Below, piece by piece: positions 27,729-36,462 of a stretch of 64,000 nt of DNA (the first letter of the stretch is position 1; the number at the start of each line of letters is the position of its first letter). The DNA comes from Clostridiaceae bacterium. GTDB taxonomy: Bacteria; Bacillota; Clostridia; Lachnospirales; Lachnospiraceae. The notes below the pieces were generated by a model, which saw only the letters and a list, made by a program, of their open reading frames with translations, was not told the origin of the DNA and did not search any database. The position numbers and the translations under genes were made by a program. The stretch lies in the NCBI GenBank assembly GCA_910575435.1, contig CAJTGI010000013.1:1-64000 (forward strand), read 5' to 3'.

Positions 27729-28048
27729 AATACAACCATCCTCTCCGACCCTATGCTCTTTTCTGTATCATTCCGGCTTCCCACCAATAATTTCATATCT
27801 GCATACTGCTTATCCGTTATCGTGAATAACCTGACATTTCCCTTTTGAGGCACGATCTTCTGTATTCGCTTTTCCAGCCTTTTCACATAGTCTCTATTGG
27901 GACAGGTTCTGACATATACAGAATACTGTATCATGATAAACCCTTCGCTGATCAGATCCTTTCTAAATATCCGATATGCCCTCTTCTCCTCATCCGTTTC
28001 TACCGGCAAATCAAACATACACATCAATCTCATAACATTATATCTCAT
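27725..28048 (-). CDS. cas2: Cas2, CRISPR adaptation endoribonuclease-fold protein
   Basis: 107 residues with the ferredoxin-like Cas2 fold: RLMCMFDLPVETDEEKR (the conserved Asp at the end of the first strand), RIFRKDLISEGFIMIQYSVYVR, and VRLFTITDKQY. It bridges two Cas1 dimers during spacer integration. It overlaps the cas1 end by 11 bases and csn2 by four, so the adaptation genes are translated as a unit. Length is normal for type II-A. Confidence 0.96.
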   Translation of the reverse strand: MRYNVMRLMCMFDLPVETDEEKRAYRIFRKDLISEGFIMIQYSVYVRTCPNRDYVKRLEKRIQKIVPQKGNVRLFTITDKQYADMKLLVGSRNDTEKSIGSERMVVL

Positions 28049-28949
28049 TCTCCTCCCCCTGATAGTTCTTTACCCATGGCATCACCACACTCACATCCTT
28101 TCCAGCGATATAAGATGCCACATTTGACACATATTCTTCCATAGCATTGCACAGGTACATATTTCTTCCCTTGTATTTCATTTTATGATTAAGCATATTC
28201 ACCAACTTGTGGCGATGCTCGGGCTTAAAATACTCCTCGCCCGCCAGAAGTTGATAGGCATAATAATCCACAATAGGGCGAAAAGGCTCTATCAGATCAT
28301 CCACCAAGTTAAAACGGTTGTATTCATTGCAATGGTGGATGCCCAACTGCGTATTCAATCCATATCCCACACAGGTTCTTGCCAAAAAGGAACGGCAGAT
28401 AGCATATCCATAATCCAGTCCTGCATTAAGCAAAATATCATCATTCCCTCTAGAAAAACTAGTTCCCATCAACTCATTAAAATATATTTTTGCTCCATGT
28501 GCTTCCCTGTTGGCGGGATCTCCCGGCTGCACCTCTGTCAAAAAAGCCCGCAGATGCGCAACGACTGAGCCTTCCTTTTCCAACAATTCCAACACCTGTG
28601 CCTGATTTTCTAATTTGCTGCAAATGATTTTCTGCCACAGGGCATCGTAAAACATCCTATCTTTCTCCGTCTGGCAAAGTATCATTTTGGATACTCTGCT
28701 ATGATTGTCAAAGGAAGAGTAATATCCCATGGGAAGATGCTTCTGATCGCAGATTACCACGCCCACATTATGCTCTGCCAATACGCACATCATCCTTGCC
28801 GTCAGCGTAATCTGCAAATTATCAATAATCAGCACCGAGATATCATTCACCGGAATCCACAATTCCTTGCCCTCTTTCGTCACCACTAAATTATTTAATT
28901 TCACCTTTATATTCACTTCATTCTCAATATATATCACACGAAATCCCAT
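28038..28949 (-). CDS. cas1: Cas1, CRISPR integrase
   Basis: About 303 residues from the ATG at 28949 (MGFRVIYIENEVNIKVK; GGGGTGG eight bases upstream). The frame remains open to 29015, but that stretch is the tracrRNA terminator and must be non-coding. Cas1 landmarks: IPVNDISVLIIDNLQITLT near the N-terminus, the catalytic region with NAGLDYGYAICRS (near 148-160), the conserved His in GIHHCNEYNRFNLVDDLIEPFRP (near 205) and its Asp. This type II Cas1 integrates spacers with Cas2 and Csn2. Confidence 0.96.
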   Translation of the reverse strand: MGFRVIYIENEVNIKVKLNNLVVTKEGKELWIPVNDISVLIIDNLQITLTARMMCVLAEHNVGVVICDQKHLPMGYYSSFDNHSRVSKMILCQTEKDRMFYDALWQKIICSKLENQAQVLELLEKEGSVVAHLRAFLTEVQPGDPANREAHGAKIYFNELMGTSFSRGNDDILLNAGLDYGYAICRSFLARTCVGYGLNTQLGIHHCNEYNRFNLVDDLIEPFRPIVDYYAYQLLAGEEYFKPEHRHKLVNMLNHKMKYKGRNMYLCNAMEEYVSNVASYIAGKDVSVVMPWVKNYQGEENEI

Positions 28950-28973
28950 ATTTATTTCCACCCCATATCTCAA

Positions 28974-29068
28974 CAAAAGAAAGGGACATCCGTCGATGTC
29001 CCTTGGTTTCGGCATAAAGCCTTGTTTTAGTAGATCTGAAAGAATTGAGTTATCGTAAAAAATCTACC
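28974..29068 (-). ncRNA. tracrRNA
   Basis: Read leftward. The anti-repeat (29060-29025) pairs with the crRNA repeat in a 24-bp upper stem, a small bulge (AUC opposite C) and an 8-bp lower stem (UACUAAAA/UUUUAGUA). Next come ACAAGGCUUUAUGCCGAAAC, which forms the nexus hairpin (29021-29011), and a 20-base stem terminator (GGGACAUC/GAUGUCCC, 29002-28983) ending in CUUUCUUUU. The nexus closely resembles S. thermophilus CRISPR1 tracrRNA. Its position between cas9 and cas1 is also as in CRISPR1. The start is inferred from the promoter at 29075-29103. Confidence 0.9.
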
Positions 29069-29074
29069 AAAATC

Positions 29075-29103
29075 ATTGTACATCAACTGTTAAACTCTGT
29101 CAA
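29075..29103 (-). promoter_or_regulatory. tracrRNA promoter inside the end of cas9
   Basis: On the minus strand TTGACA (29103-29098), 17 bases, then TACAAT (29080-29075). The -35 box is a consensus match and overlaps the Val-Asp-Arg codons at the cas9 C-terminus. Transcription would start about 29068, just ahead of the anti-repeat. Confidence 0.85.
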
Positions 29104-32100
29104 CTTCCAAAGAAAATTTTTCTCTCGAACAATAATATCTGTTTCCCAAGATATCCGTCCTGATTTTCAATATCCTTGTAGTTTTTGCCAAACCTACTGG
29201 ATGCTGCTTTTCAAATTTTGCCCGGTCAACCGGTTTGGTCTCAATATAATTCATGTTTTGCGGCATCGTTCTGGACAAGAATCGTTCCACATAGCACTGC
29301 CCATTTTTCTCATACTCCAGCAAATCATTTTTATAGAGAGAAAACTGATAGATTATCCCCAACCGTTCCAAATCTGCCCTGCTCTGGGACTTCTCTATCA
29401 CTCGCTCTGCGATCAGCCTTTGCCGATACGCCTCCTCCTCTATCACATATTTCCCTTTTCTGTAACAACAGTCACAATACTTAATCCCCACCAGAAAATA
29501 CTTTCCTTTGTCTTCCTGATAGTACACATCCGTCCTGTACGGGTTCGTACTCTCCAGTATCACTTTTTGACTTCCCGCTGCATGACCATACTTGTGGGAT
29601 ATATCAATACAACTCCCCACCTCTCCATCCTGATATTTCAATACGACAATCGGGGCACCCTGACGATTCTTCGCATACTTTCTAACACAATCTCCCGTCT
29701 CCGTGCGATATGACTGAAAGGCATTATTCGCATCCTTGTATTCCTCGAAAACAGCCAGGAGATCCTCCCAGGTTCTTCGGTCATTGCGATACATCAGAAA
29801 GCGGTCTTCCTTTCCGCCCTCCAACATCTTCTTAAATGTTCTGTATCCATTGACGGAATAGATATCCAACTTATTTATCTTCATAGTCTTTCCATCAATC
29901 GTCCTCGTTCCTCGAATTGTTTGGTTGCATAATGCTCTATTTGCCTTCCTATCTACACGATGCCAGAATTTCACTTCCTTTTCCGCTCTCAAAATATTTT
30001 CCTTGACGGTTCTCCATTTATTCTGGTAGAGATAATCCTCATAAGTCTTATCATCCATCCTGGCCTCCCATTTCCGGCGATCAGTGATGGCCTCCCCATC
30101 AAAATCAATAAATTCTTCCTGCAATTTATGATAACTCTCATATCCCATCTGAGAGAAACAAATCAACATGGCATCCACTGCATGATGGGAAAAACTCTTC
30201 TCTCTATCCTTATCAAGCTTGAGAGAAGAACGCATCTGATGCGTAAAGCTTCCCCTAATCACCTTGACCTTCGTACCAGCACCTTTCGCCTCAAGAAATC
30301 CCTGCAAACCATTTAATATCACCCTGGAGGCATATCTGGTATCATTGATATTTCTGGAAATAAACCCTCTCATTACATCAATTTTTGTAATATCCTCCCG
30401 ATATAGCAAGGTATTCTTTTTCCTGTCAGAAATCCTCTTCTTGTCATATAAATCTAAAACATTGCTCATATATTCATGAAAACTCCACTTTCTGGAATCA
30501 TCATTCAGATACATATACGGTGTCGTATTCCCTTTCAACTGATTTTCCGTATGGTAAACCAGCACCTTGTTGGCTCGGCTGTCGTCAAAGGATATAGAGC
30601 GGGGAATGACATGATCTATCTCAAATTTACTCTGATCATTGAGCAAATCCATTATTTCTATCGGCTTTCCCGAATATAGGCAACAACCATTTTGCTCATT
30701 CCAAAGTTTTAATTTTAGCGCAAGTCTTCTGTGCCTGTGAAAATGCTCCTCCGTAATTGCTATTCCATACTCTTTTTTTATTCGATCAATAATCTCTTTT
30801 AATTCCTTTTCATTATTTTTCTGCGTATCGGCAATGCGCTTTTTTTCTTCCTCTGAATTTCTGTCCCTGGGCATCTCGATCACAATTTCCTTCGGATATC
30901 CATACTTTTTGATCAGAGCATTAATCACCTTTGTAGCAATGCGGACAGAGCGGGCAACCACGGGATTATATATATCCTCATTTAGCAATTCTGCAGAAAG
31001 GGTATTAACACCTTGATATCTTTCCTTTTTGGAGCGCATCACTCCCATATCCGTTAATAACTGCATTTGATTCTTGGGCTGTTCATACATTTCTGGAATT
31101 AACTCCCCCATAATTCGCAAGGAAAAGGACTGCCATTTGCTAAAAAGCGAGCCATTTGATTTTTTTATCGAAAGCAATGCGTTTTGCATCTCCTCGTCCA
31201 AGCAAATCCCCTCCCTCTTTATAGCAGAAACGATGGCATCCCTCTCTGTATTTAGCGTTAATATATTTCCCAGCCTGTCCAAATCTTCCACAGTTAATAA
31301 AGAAATATCCAAACCCGATTTTTCAAATTCCCGACGAATTTTATTATATGTATCAAATTTATGAAACAATTTCTTCCCATTTTTATCAATACGGTATCCC
31401 GCCATGGTCTCAATTTCTTCCCCAATTACTCCCCTGATGATTTTCTCCATATTGACAGATTTGACTGTCTTTACCTTTCTTACAATTTCTTGCTTTTCTT
31501 CTTTTGATAGTTTTCTCTCATTTATCACCAAGTCATTTAAATCATTCAATAAATTGAACTCCTGCGCTGTATAGGATGCGCCTGCTGCCCGCATCTCTTC
31601 AGGATAAACGCTACACTTTCCAATCAATTTCTCAAATATATTCTCCTCGGTAATATACTCTCCCGTTTCTGGATTAATTTTCGTGGTATACTTTCCGTAA
31701 TCTGTTCTTGATTTATCATTTCCCGGCCCCACATAATATTCTCTTTTTCTGGAAAAAATTTTCATATAATTTTCTTCAAACGTCTCATCAATAAAGTTTA
31801 AAAAATCTTTCTGCTTTTTAAAAAGTTCTCGCAGTTCTTTTTTATATGCACTGATTGTAAAAATATTAGATAGCACGATCTTTTCGTCATCCTCTGACAC
31901 CTCAATCTCACCCCGGTATCTCCCGTACTTCTCCAATCGCTCCCTCTGAATTTGACAGGGAAGTTTCCTCTTCAACTCCTCCCGATTTCTCTGAATGCCC
32001 CTCGCATAATCACTTTTTGCTGCGTTGCTGTCATCTATCGCATCATCTAAATACGATATCCCTCGATGCGTCAACATATTTTTCAATACATAATAAAATT

Positions 32101-32392
32101 CTTCCTCCGACAATTGCTCGGATAATCCTTTATTGCGAAGTTCCAACTGAATATTACACTGACCATTAGGAACATTCCCCGCAACACTTTGCCATAATCT
32201 GTCAAAATCCTGTAACCTTGTCCGCTTTCTCCGAAGCAGTCTCTTATGCTGGCGAAATTCCCGCCTATTCCCATTCTTTTCGGCATCTGCTGCCTCAAAT
32301 ATATTTGATCCAGACTCTAAGACACGATAATCATCATCCACAACTGCCCATCCAACAGATGCAATCCCAATATCCAATCCAAATCTTAACAT
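29090..32392 (-). CDS. cas9: Cas9, type II-A, S. thermophilus CRISPR1-like
   Basis: About 1100 residues from the ATG at 32392 (MLRFGLDIGIASVGWAV). GAGGAGG and AAAGGG lie upstream; another in-frame ATG is 15 codons earlier. Domains: RuvC-I with catalytic Asp7, an Arg-rich bridge helix (EFRQHKRLLRRKRTRL), the alpha-helical lobe (with GPGNDKSRTDYG and ASYTAQEFNLLNDLNDL), RuvC-II (IVIEMPRDRN), HNH with EIDHVIPRS (His about 593), RuvC-III with HHAVDA (Asp about 739), and a C-terminal PAM-interacting domain (FLSRTMPQNMNYIETKP). Many blocks closely match St1Cas9 (1121 aa). All catalytic residues are present. The PAM cannot be read from sequence alone. Confidence 0.97.
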   Translation of the reverse strand: MLRFGLDIGIASVGWAVVDDDYRVLESGSNIFEAADAEKNGNRREFRQHKRLLRRKRTRLQDFDRLWQSVAGNVPNGQCNIQLELRNKGLSEQLSEEEFYYVLKNMLTHRGISYLDDAIDDSNAAKSDYARGIQRNREELKRKLPCQIQRERLEKYGRYRGEIEVSEDDEKIVLSNIFTISAYKKELRELFKKQKDFLNFIDETFEENYMKIFSRKREYYVGPGNDKSRTDYGKYTTKINPETGEYITEENIFEKLIGKCSVYPEEMRAAGASYTAQEFNLLNDLNDLVINERKLSKEEKQEIVRKVKTVKSVNMEKIIRGVIGEEIETMAGYRIDKNGKKLFHKFDTYNKIRREFEKSGLDISLLTVEDLDRLGNILTLNTERDAIVSAIKREGICLDEEMQNALLSIKKSNGSLFSKWQSFSLRIMGELIPEMYEQPKNQMQLLTDMGVMRSKKERYQGVNTLSAELLNEDIYNPVVARSVRIATKVINALIKKYGYPKEIVIEMPRDRNSEEEKKRIADTQKNNEKELKEIIDRIKKEYGIAITEEHFHRHRRLALKLKLWNEQNGCCLYSGKPIEIMDLLNDQSKFEIDHVIPRSISFDDSRANKVLVYHTENQLKGNTTPYMYLNDDSRKWSFHEYMSNVLDLYDKKRISDRKKNTLLYREDITKIDVMRGFISRNINDTRYASRVILNGLQGFLEAKGAGTKVKVIRGSFTHQMRSSLKLDKDREKSFSHHAVDAMLICFSQMGYESYHKLQEEFIDFDGEAITDRRKWEARMDDKTYEDYLYQNKWRTVKENILRAEKEVKFWHRVDRKANRALCNQTIRGTRTIDGKTMKINKLDIYSVNGYRTFKKMLEGGKEDRFLMYRNDRRTWEDLLAVFEEYKDANNAFQSYRTETGDCVRKYAKNRQGAPIVVLKYQDGEVGSCIDISHKYGHAAGSQKVILESTNPYRTDVYYQEDKGKYFLVGIKYCDCCYRKGKYVIEEEAYRQRLIAERVIEKSQSRADLERLGIIYQFSLYKNDLLEYEKNGQCYVERFLSRTMPQNMNYIETKPVDRAKFEKQHPVGLAKTTRILKIRTDILGNRYYCSREKFSLEVDRV

Positions 32393-32487
32393 ATGATCCC
32401 TTTCCTCCTCATAGATAAACATAGTGTTCTCTGACATTCTTCCACTTCAAACAATTAATTTCATATCCATTATACCCCCTACACCCC

Positions 32488-33483
32488 TCACTCCCTCGCC
32501 ATCCCAAAATGCCCATACGCCAAATCCGATGCCACCCTCCCCCTGGGCGTCCTCAGCAGCAGCCCATTCTGCACCAGATAAGGCTCATACACATCCTCCA
32601 GCGTACCCGCATCCTCGCCGATGGCCACCGCCAGGGCCTCGATCCCCACCGGCCCCCCGCCGAACTGCTGAATCATGGTAGTGATAATATTCCGATCCGT
32701 CTTATCCAGTCCCAGCTTATCCACCTCCAGGAGATCCAGGGCAAAATCTGCCACCTCCTTGGTAATCCTGCCGTCATACTTAATCTGGGCGAAGTCCCGC
32801 ACCCGTTTCAGAAAGCGGTTGGCCAGCCGGGGCGTTCCTCTAGAACGCCTCGCCAGTTCCATAGCCCCCTCCTCCTCAATTCCCACGTCCAATAACTTGG
32901 CAGAATGGATGACAATTTCCTGCAATTCCTCCGGCGAATAAAACTCCAGCCGATTCACCACCCCGAAGCGGTCTCTCAGGGGAGCGGTAAGCATGCCCGC
33001 CCTGGTGGTAGCCCCCACCAGGGTAAATTTCGGCAAATCAAAGCGAATCGACCGGGCGGCAGTTCCCTTGCCGATTACCACGTCAATCACGTAATCCTCC
33101 ATAGCCGGGTAGAGAACCTCCTCCACCTGGCGGGGCAGGCGATGAATCTCATCCACGAAAAGCACATCCCCATCCTTCAGATTATTCAGAATGGCGGCCA
33201 TCTCCCCCGGCTTCTCAATAGCGGGCCCAGCCGTCACTTTCAGGGAGGTGCCCATCTCATTGGCGATAATTCCCGCCAGCGTAGTCTTTCCCAGTCCCGG
33301 CGGCCCATACAAAAGCACATGGTCCAGAGATTCCTCCCTCTGCTTCGCCGCATCAATATAGACCTTCAGATTGCTTTTCACCTTCTCCTGGCCAATATAT
33401 TCTCTCAGATACTGGGGGCGCAAACTGGTCTCGATCCGCCCATCCTCCTCCGTAAATTCCGTTGTGATCATCCTCTTCGCCAT
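32488..33483 (-). CDS. ruvB: Holliday-junction branch migration ATPase
   Basis: 331 residues. It is the AAA+ motor of the RuvAB branch-migration complex. Motifs: [12 protein letters not shown] at the start, [11 protein letters not shown] (Walker A, near 59), FVDEIHRL (Walker B, near 108), GATTRAG (sensor 1) and a C-terminal winged helix ([17 protein letters not shown]). It follows ruvA by 38 bases. Its end is about 95 bases before the cas9 start on the same strand, so read-through into cas9 is possible. Confidence 0.97.
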   Translation of the reverse strand: MAKRMITTEFTEEDGRIETSLRPQYLREYIGQEKVKSNLKVYIDAAKQREESLDHVLLYGPPGLGKTTLAGIIANEMGTSLKVTAGPAIEKPGEMAAILNNLKDGDVLFVDEIHRLPRQVEEVLYPAMEDYVIDVVIGKGTAARSIRFDLPKFTLVGATTRAGMLTAPLRDRFGVVNRLEFYSPEELQEIVIHSAKLLDVGIEEEGAMELARRSRGTPRLANRFLKRVRDFAQIKYDGRITKEVADFALDLLEVDKLGLDKTDRNIITTMIQQFGGGPVGIEALAVAIGEDAGTLEDVYEPYLVQNGLLLRTPRGRVASDLAYGHFGMARE

Positions 33484-33521
33484 TGATCTTCTCTCCCGCT
33501 CTCATATATAATTGCAAGTTA

Positions 33522-34145
33522 CTATATGTTTTTCAAGCTCTTCTTCAGCAACTCCTCCACCGTCAGATCCTCTGACAATTCTACGCCCCGCACTGCCCTG
33601 GCCGCATCCGTCTTGGAATAGCCAAGCACCACCAGTGCCTCGATAGCATCCCGCACCACCGCCTGATTACCCGTGCCAGCCATCTCAGCCGACCCAGCAG
33701 TCCCAGCGGAATCCTCCACCTCCGCATCGGCCACCATCCCAGCCAGATCAATCTTATCCTTTAATTCCAGTATGACTTTCTTGGCAGTCTTCGGGCCAAT
33801 TCCCGGTGCCTTGGCAATGGTCTTCGCATCCTCCGACATCACCGCATAGCGGAGATCCTCCCCCGTCAGGGTTCCCATAATGCCCAGCCCTGCCTTCGGC
33901 CCGATTCCATTGACGGAAATCAACAGTCGATACATCTGCAAATCCTCCCGATTCAGGAATCCGAAAAGCTGCATGGCATCCTCGCGCACGGAAAAATATG
34001 TATACACCTTAATATTTTCCCCCAAATCCGGCAGCCGTTCCATCATGGAGACAGGCACATTCACCGCATACCCGATTCCCTGCACCTCCACCACGATCTC
34101 CGCCTCTGCCACTTCTGTCAGTATTCCGCACAAATATCGAATCAT
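33522..34145 (-). CDS. ruvA: Holliday-junction binding protein
   Basis: About 207 residues from MIRYLCGILTEV (ATG 34145, GAGG seven bases upstream); an ATG four codons earlier lacks a site. RuvA binds Holliday junctions and loads RuvB. The OB-fold domain (about 1-65) is followed by two helix-hairpin-helix motifs (VNGIGPKAGLGIMG, APGIGPKTAKKVILEL). After a Ala/Gly-rich flexible linker (about 140-160) comes the C-terminal RuvB-contact domain (DAIEALVVLGYSKTDAARAV). It is co-transcribed with ruvB. Confidence 0.96.
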   Translation of the reverse strand: MIRYLCGILTEVAEAEIVVEVQGIGYAVNVPVSMMERLPDLGENIKVYTYFSVREDAMQLFGFLNREDLQMYRLLISVNGIGPKAGLGIMGTLTGEDLRYAVMSEDAKTIAKAPGIGPKTAKKVILELKDKIDLAGMVADAEVEDSAGTAGSAEMAGTGNQAVVRDAIEALVVLGYSKTDAARAVRGVELSEDLTVEELLKKSLKNI

Positions 34146-34160
34146 CTTTCGCCTCATTTC

Positions 34161-34221
34161 TTAGGAACTGTTAAGAAATAAACCTTCACAAAGTGCAAAG
34201 TTATTTTTTAGCAGTTCCTTA
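34161..34221. repeat. Long imperfect hairpin upstream of ruvA
   Basis: TTAGGAACTGTTAAGAAATAA (34161) pairs with the complementary tract at 34201-34221; 18 of 21 positions match. A short spacer (CCTTCACAAAGTGCAAAG) lies between. It looks like a small MITE-type hairpin, separate from the GTTACTATTC repeat family that starts 15 bases later. Confidence 0.6.
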
Positions 34222-34235
34222 CTGTCTAAATACTT

Positions 34236-34345
34236 GTTACTATTCAAAGCCGCTCATCCCCCATGGGATAGCCCCGCCGACTAACGGCATCGGTTGTTTC
34301 GTATGCGCAACTCCGACTATCGCATGACGGGATGAACAGCTTCCA
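34236..34345. repeat. Modular palindromic intergenic repeat, copy 3 (inverted, shortened)
   Basis: Starts GTTACTATTCAAAGCCGCTCATCC and continues with GATAGCCCCGC and GCGCAACT, then ends GGGATGAACAGCTTCCA. This is the reverse complement of the right-hand modules of copies 1 and 2. The long AGAGAAGAAAG stem and the far terminal repeat are missing. It lies between ruvA and the small zinc/HTH gene. Confidence 0.65.
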
Positions 34346-34351
34346 TAACGT

Positions 34352-34603
34352 CTATTCCAATTTGCTGAACGTCCCATTGGACTTTCCCAGCCATCCCTCC
34401 TCCATAAACTTAACAATCACATAGGGATGGATGCCCAGCTCCTCCGAAATCTGCAAAGCATTGCTATTGGGATACTTTTTGAGATATTGGACAATATCAT
34501 CCAGCTTATCCTCATCCTCCCCCCGGCAATCCTTGCAGCACATGGTCTGAATCTTCGATCGAAACACCTTATGGCAATGCTTGCACACGTTTGTATAAAG
34601 CAT
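34352..34603 (-). CDS. Small zinc-ribbon/HTH protein (YvyF/TIGR03826-like)
   Basis: 83 residues from MLYTNVCKHCHK (ATG 34603, AGGTGA upstream); an earlier ATG ten codons upstream lacks support. CKHC near residue 7 and CCKDC near 25 form a four-Cys zinc site. It is followed by a helix-turn-helix-like segment (SNALQISEELGIHPYVIVKFMEEGWL). This layout resembles the flagellar-operon protein YvyF. The function of this copy is unknown, and it is not near flagellar genes here. Confidence 0.6.
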   Translation of the reverse strand: MLYTNVCKHCHKVFRSKIQTMCCKDCRGEDEDKLDDIVQYLKKYPNSNALQISEELGIHPYVIVKFMEEGWLGKSNGTFSKLE

Positions 34604-34672
34604 AGTCACCTCTCCTCCACACAACAATATCATCCAACTAATGCCACACTAGTAAATAAAATGAAAAACCTC

Positions 34673-36331
34673 CTAAAACAGCGTGGAAAACAAATTCAAA
34701 ATCGGCTGAATCATCTTCCAAAGTCTGGGACGATTCTGCCAATCCTCATAGGAAACCTCCTGGCTTTCGTGAAAGATCTTTTTAAAATCTTTTCGAATGT
34801 TTCTCTGAATGCTCTCTCCCGACATCCACACGCCATTCTCATAGTGGAGATAGAAACTGCGGTAATCCATGTTAATCGTCCCCACAATCGCCGCATTCTC
34901 CGTCAATATCTGCTTGGCGTGGATAAATCCAGGGGTATACTCATAAATCCGCACCCCCTCCCGAAGCAGCTTGCCATAATTGTAATTGGTAAGTAATTTG
35001 GCATATTTTTTATCCGGAATATTTGGCGTGACAATCCGCACGTCCACCCCCCGGTGAGCCGCCTCAATCAGGCTTTGCTGCATATAATCCTCCAGCACCA
35101 GATAAGGCGTGGTGATATATAAATATTCATCCGAGAATGTTATCATCTGATTATAAACATTTTCAATCACATTCTTGGGATTGTGGGCAGGACCGTCAGA
35201 AATCACCTGGCAATAGGTATCTCCCAGTTCCTTGCCCCTCTTCTTATATTTTAGGTAATCAATATGCTCCTTCTCCCCCCCGCAAGCCTCCCACATCTGC
35301 AGGAACACCACCGTCAGATCCCAGACAGCCTTGCCCACCAGGCACACGCCGGTATCCTTCCAAACCCCAAAACGCTCAATCAGGTTGGCATACTCATCCG
35401 CCAAGTTAAATCCCCCGGTAAATCCAATCTTTCCATCCACCACCACGATCTTCTGGTGGGATCGGTAATTCATATACAGTTCCCCAGTATATCTATGGAT
35501 AGGATTAAATATCCTCACCTCCATGCCCTCATGCTCCAAAATCTGCTTAAAATACTTTCTAGTTCGGATGGCGGCCCCGAAGTCATCATAGAGGAACTTC
35601 ACCTCCACCCCCTGTTCCAATTTCCTCTTTAAAATCTCGTGAACCTTATCCCACAGAGCCCCCTCTGCCACAATAAAAAAATCTATAAAGATAAATTTCC
35701 TCGCATTTTCCAGTGCCTGAAAAATATCCTCAAAGGCATCCTCCCCCATGGGATAATATTTCACCCCATTTCCCGAGGTAAGAGGGAATCCCTCATTCAC
35801 CATGTATTTGACCATGCGCCCCGCCACGGGATGATCCTCCACATATTCTTCGTATACTTCCTCATCCTGAGTCAAAAACTTTCTCCCATAGGCAATCTGA
35901 CGGAGGATATGCTGGTCCAAGGCCCGCTTCTTTCCGCCCTCCCTACCCCAGAGATAATACAGGACAAAGCCCGACACCGGCAGCAGGAGCACGATGGATA
36001 TCCATGCGATCCGAAAGGAAGGGCTCTGGTTCTTATTTACCAACGTGACAATGGCAATGATGGAACACAATTCCAAGATAAAATAAAAATACACTGTCAG
36101 GCTCTGTAGCACAAAAGGCAAGTACAGTACCAAGCCAAACTGAATCATCACGATCAAGGCAGTAGAAACCACCCGCAACGTACCTTCCAAATGATTCTGA
36201 ATCCTGCCTTTCAGGCCTTTGAGATAGCGCTTCTCCCTGTGCCCGCCTGCAAAGAATTTTTCAATGTTTCGATTTTTATTTCTTCGATCCCATTTTTCAT
36301 AAACATTTCCCGAGCGAAATCTTCTTTCCAT
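34673..36331 (-). CDS. cls: Cardiolipin synthase
   Basis: About 552 residues from the ATG at 36331 (GGAGG six bases upstream). Two N-terminal membrane helices (about 60-110 and 115-140) anchor a pair of phospholipase-D domains. The first HKD motif is SHQKIVVVDGKIGFTGG (near 275). The second is FIHAKQILTENAAIVGTIN (near 455), where the usual Asp of HxKx4D is Glu. The enzyme joins two phosphatidylglycerols into cardiolipin at the membrane. An N-terminal basic extension of about 45 residues is unusual. The Glu substitution may be tolerated, but activity should not be assumed. Confidence 0.9.
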   Translation of the reverse strand: MERRFRSGNVYEKWDRRNKNRNIEKFFAGGHREKRYLKGLKGRIQNHLEGTLRVVSTALIVMIQFGLVLYLPFVLQSLTVYFYFILELCSIIAIVTLVNKNQSPSFRIAWISIVLLLPVSGFVLYYLWGREGGKKRALDQHILRQIAYGRKFLTQDEEVYEEYVEDHPVAGRMVKYMVNEGFPLTSGNGVKYYPMGEDAFEDIFQALENARKFIFIDFFIVAEGALWDKVHEILKRKLEQGVEVKFLYDDFGAAIRTRKYFKQILEHEGMEVRIFNPIHRYTGELYMNYRSHQKIVVVDGKIGFTGGFNLADEYANLIERFGVWKDTGVCLVGKAVWDLTVVFLQMWEACGGEKEHIDYLKYKKRGKELGDTYCQVISDGPAHNPKNVIENVYNQMITFSDEYLYITTPYLVLEDYMQQSLIEAAHRGVDVRIVTPNIPDKKYAKLLTNYNYGKLLREGVRIYEYTPGFIHAKQILTENAAIVGTINMDYRSFYLHYENGVWMSGESIQRNIRKDFKKIFHESQEVSYEDWQNRPRLWKMIQPILNLFSTLF

Positions 36332-36462
36332 CCTTGTCCTCCCCAAGTCAACAACTCTGATATTTCATTATAACACATTTTTAATTTTCCACGCAACATT
36401 CCCAAAAATGTGTTAAAATGTTACCATTCACCCAATTACCACGTTACAGAAAGGATGCTATC

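Noticed and set aside
28950-29015. N-terminal extension of Cas1
   Set aside because: It overlaps the tracrRNA terminator stem and T run; the ATG at 28949 has its own ribosome site and a family-like start.
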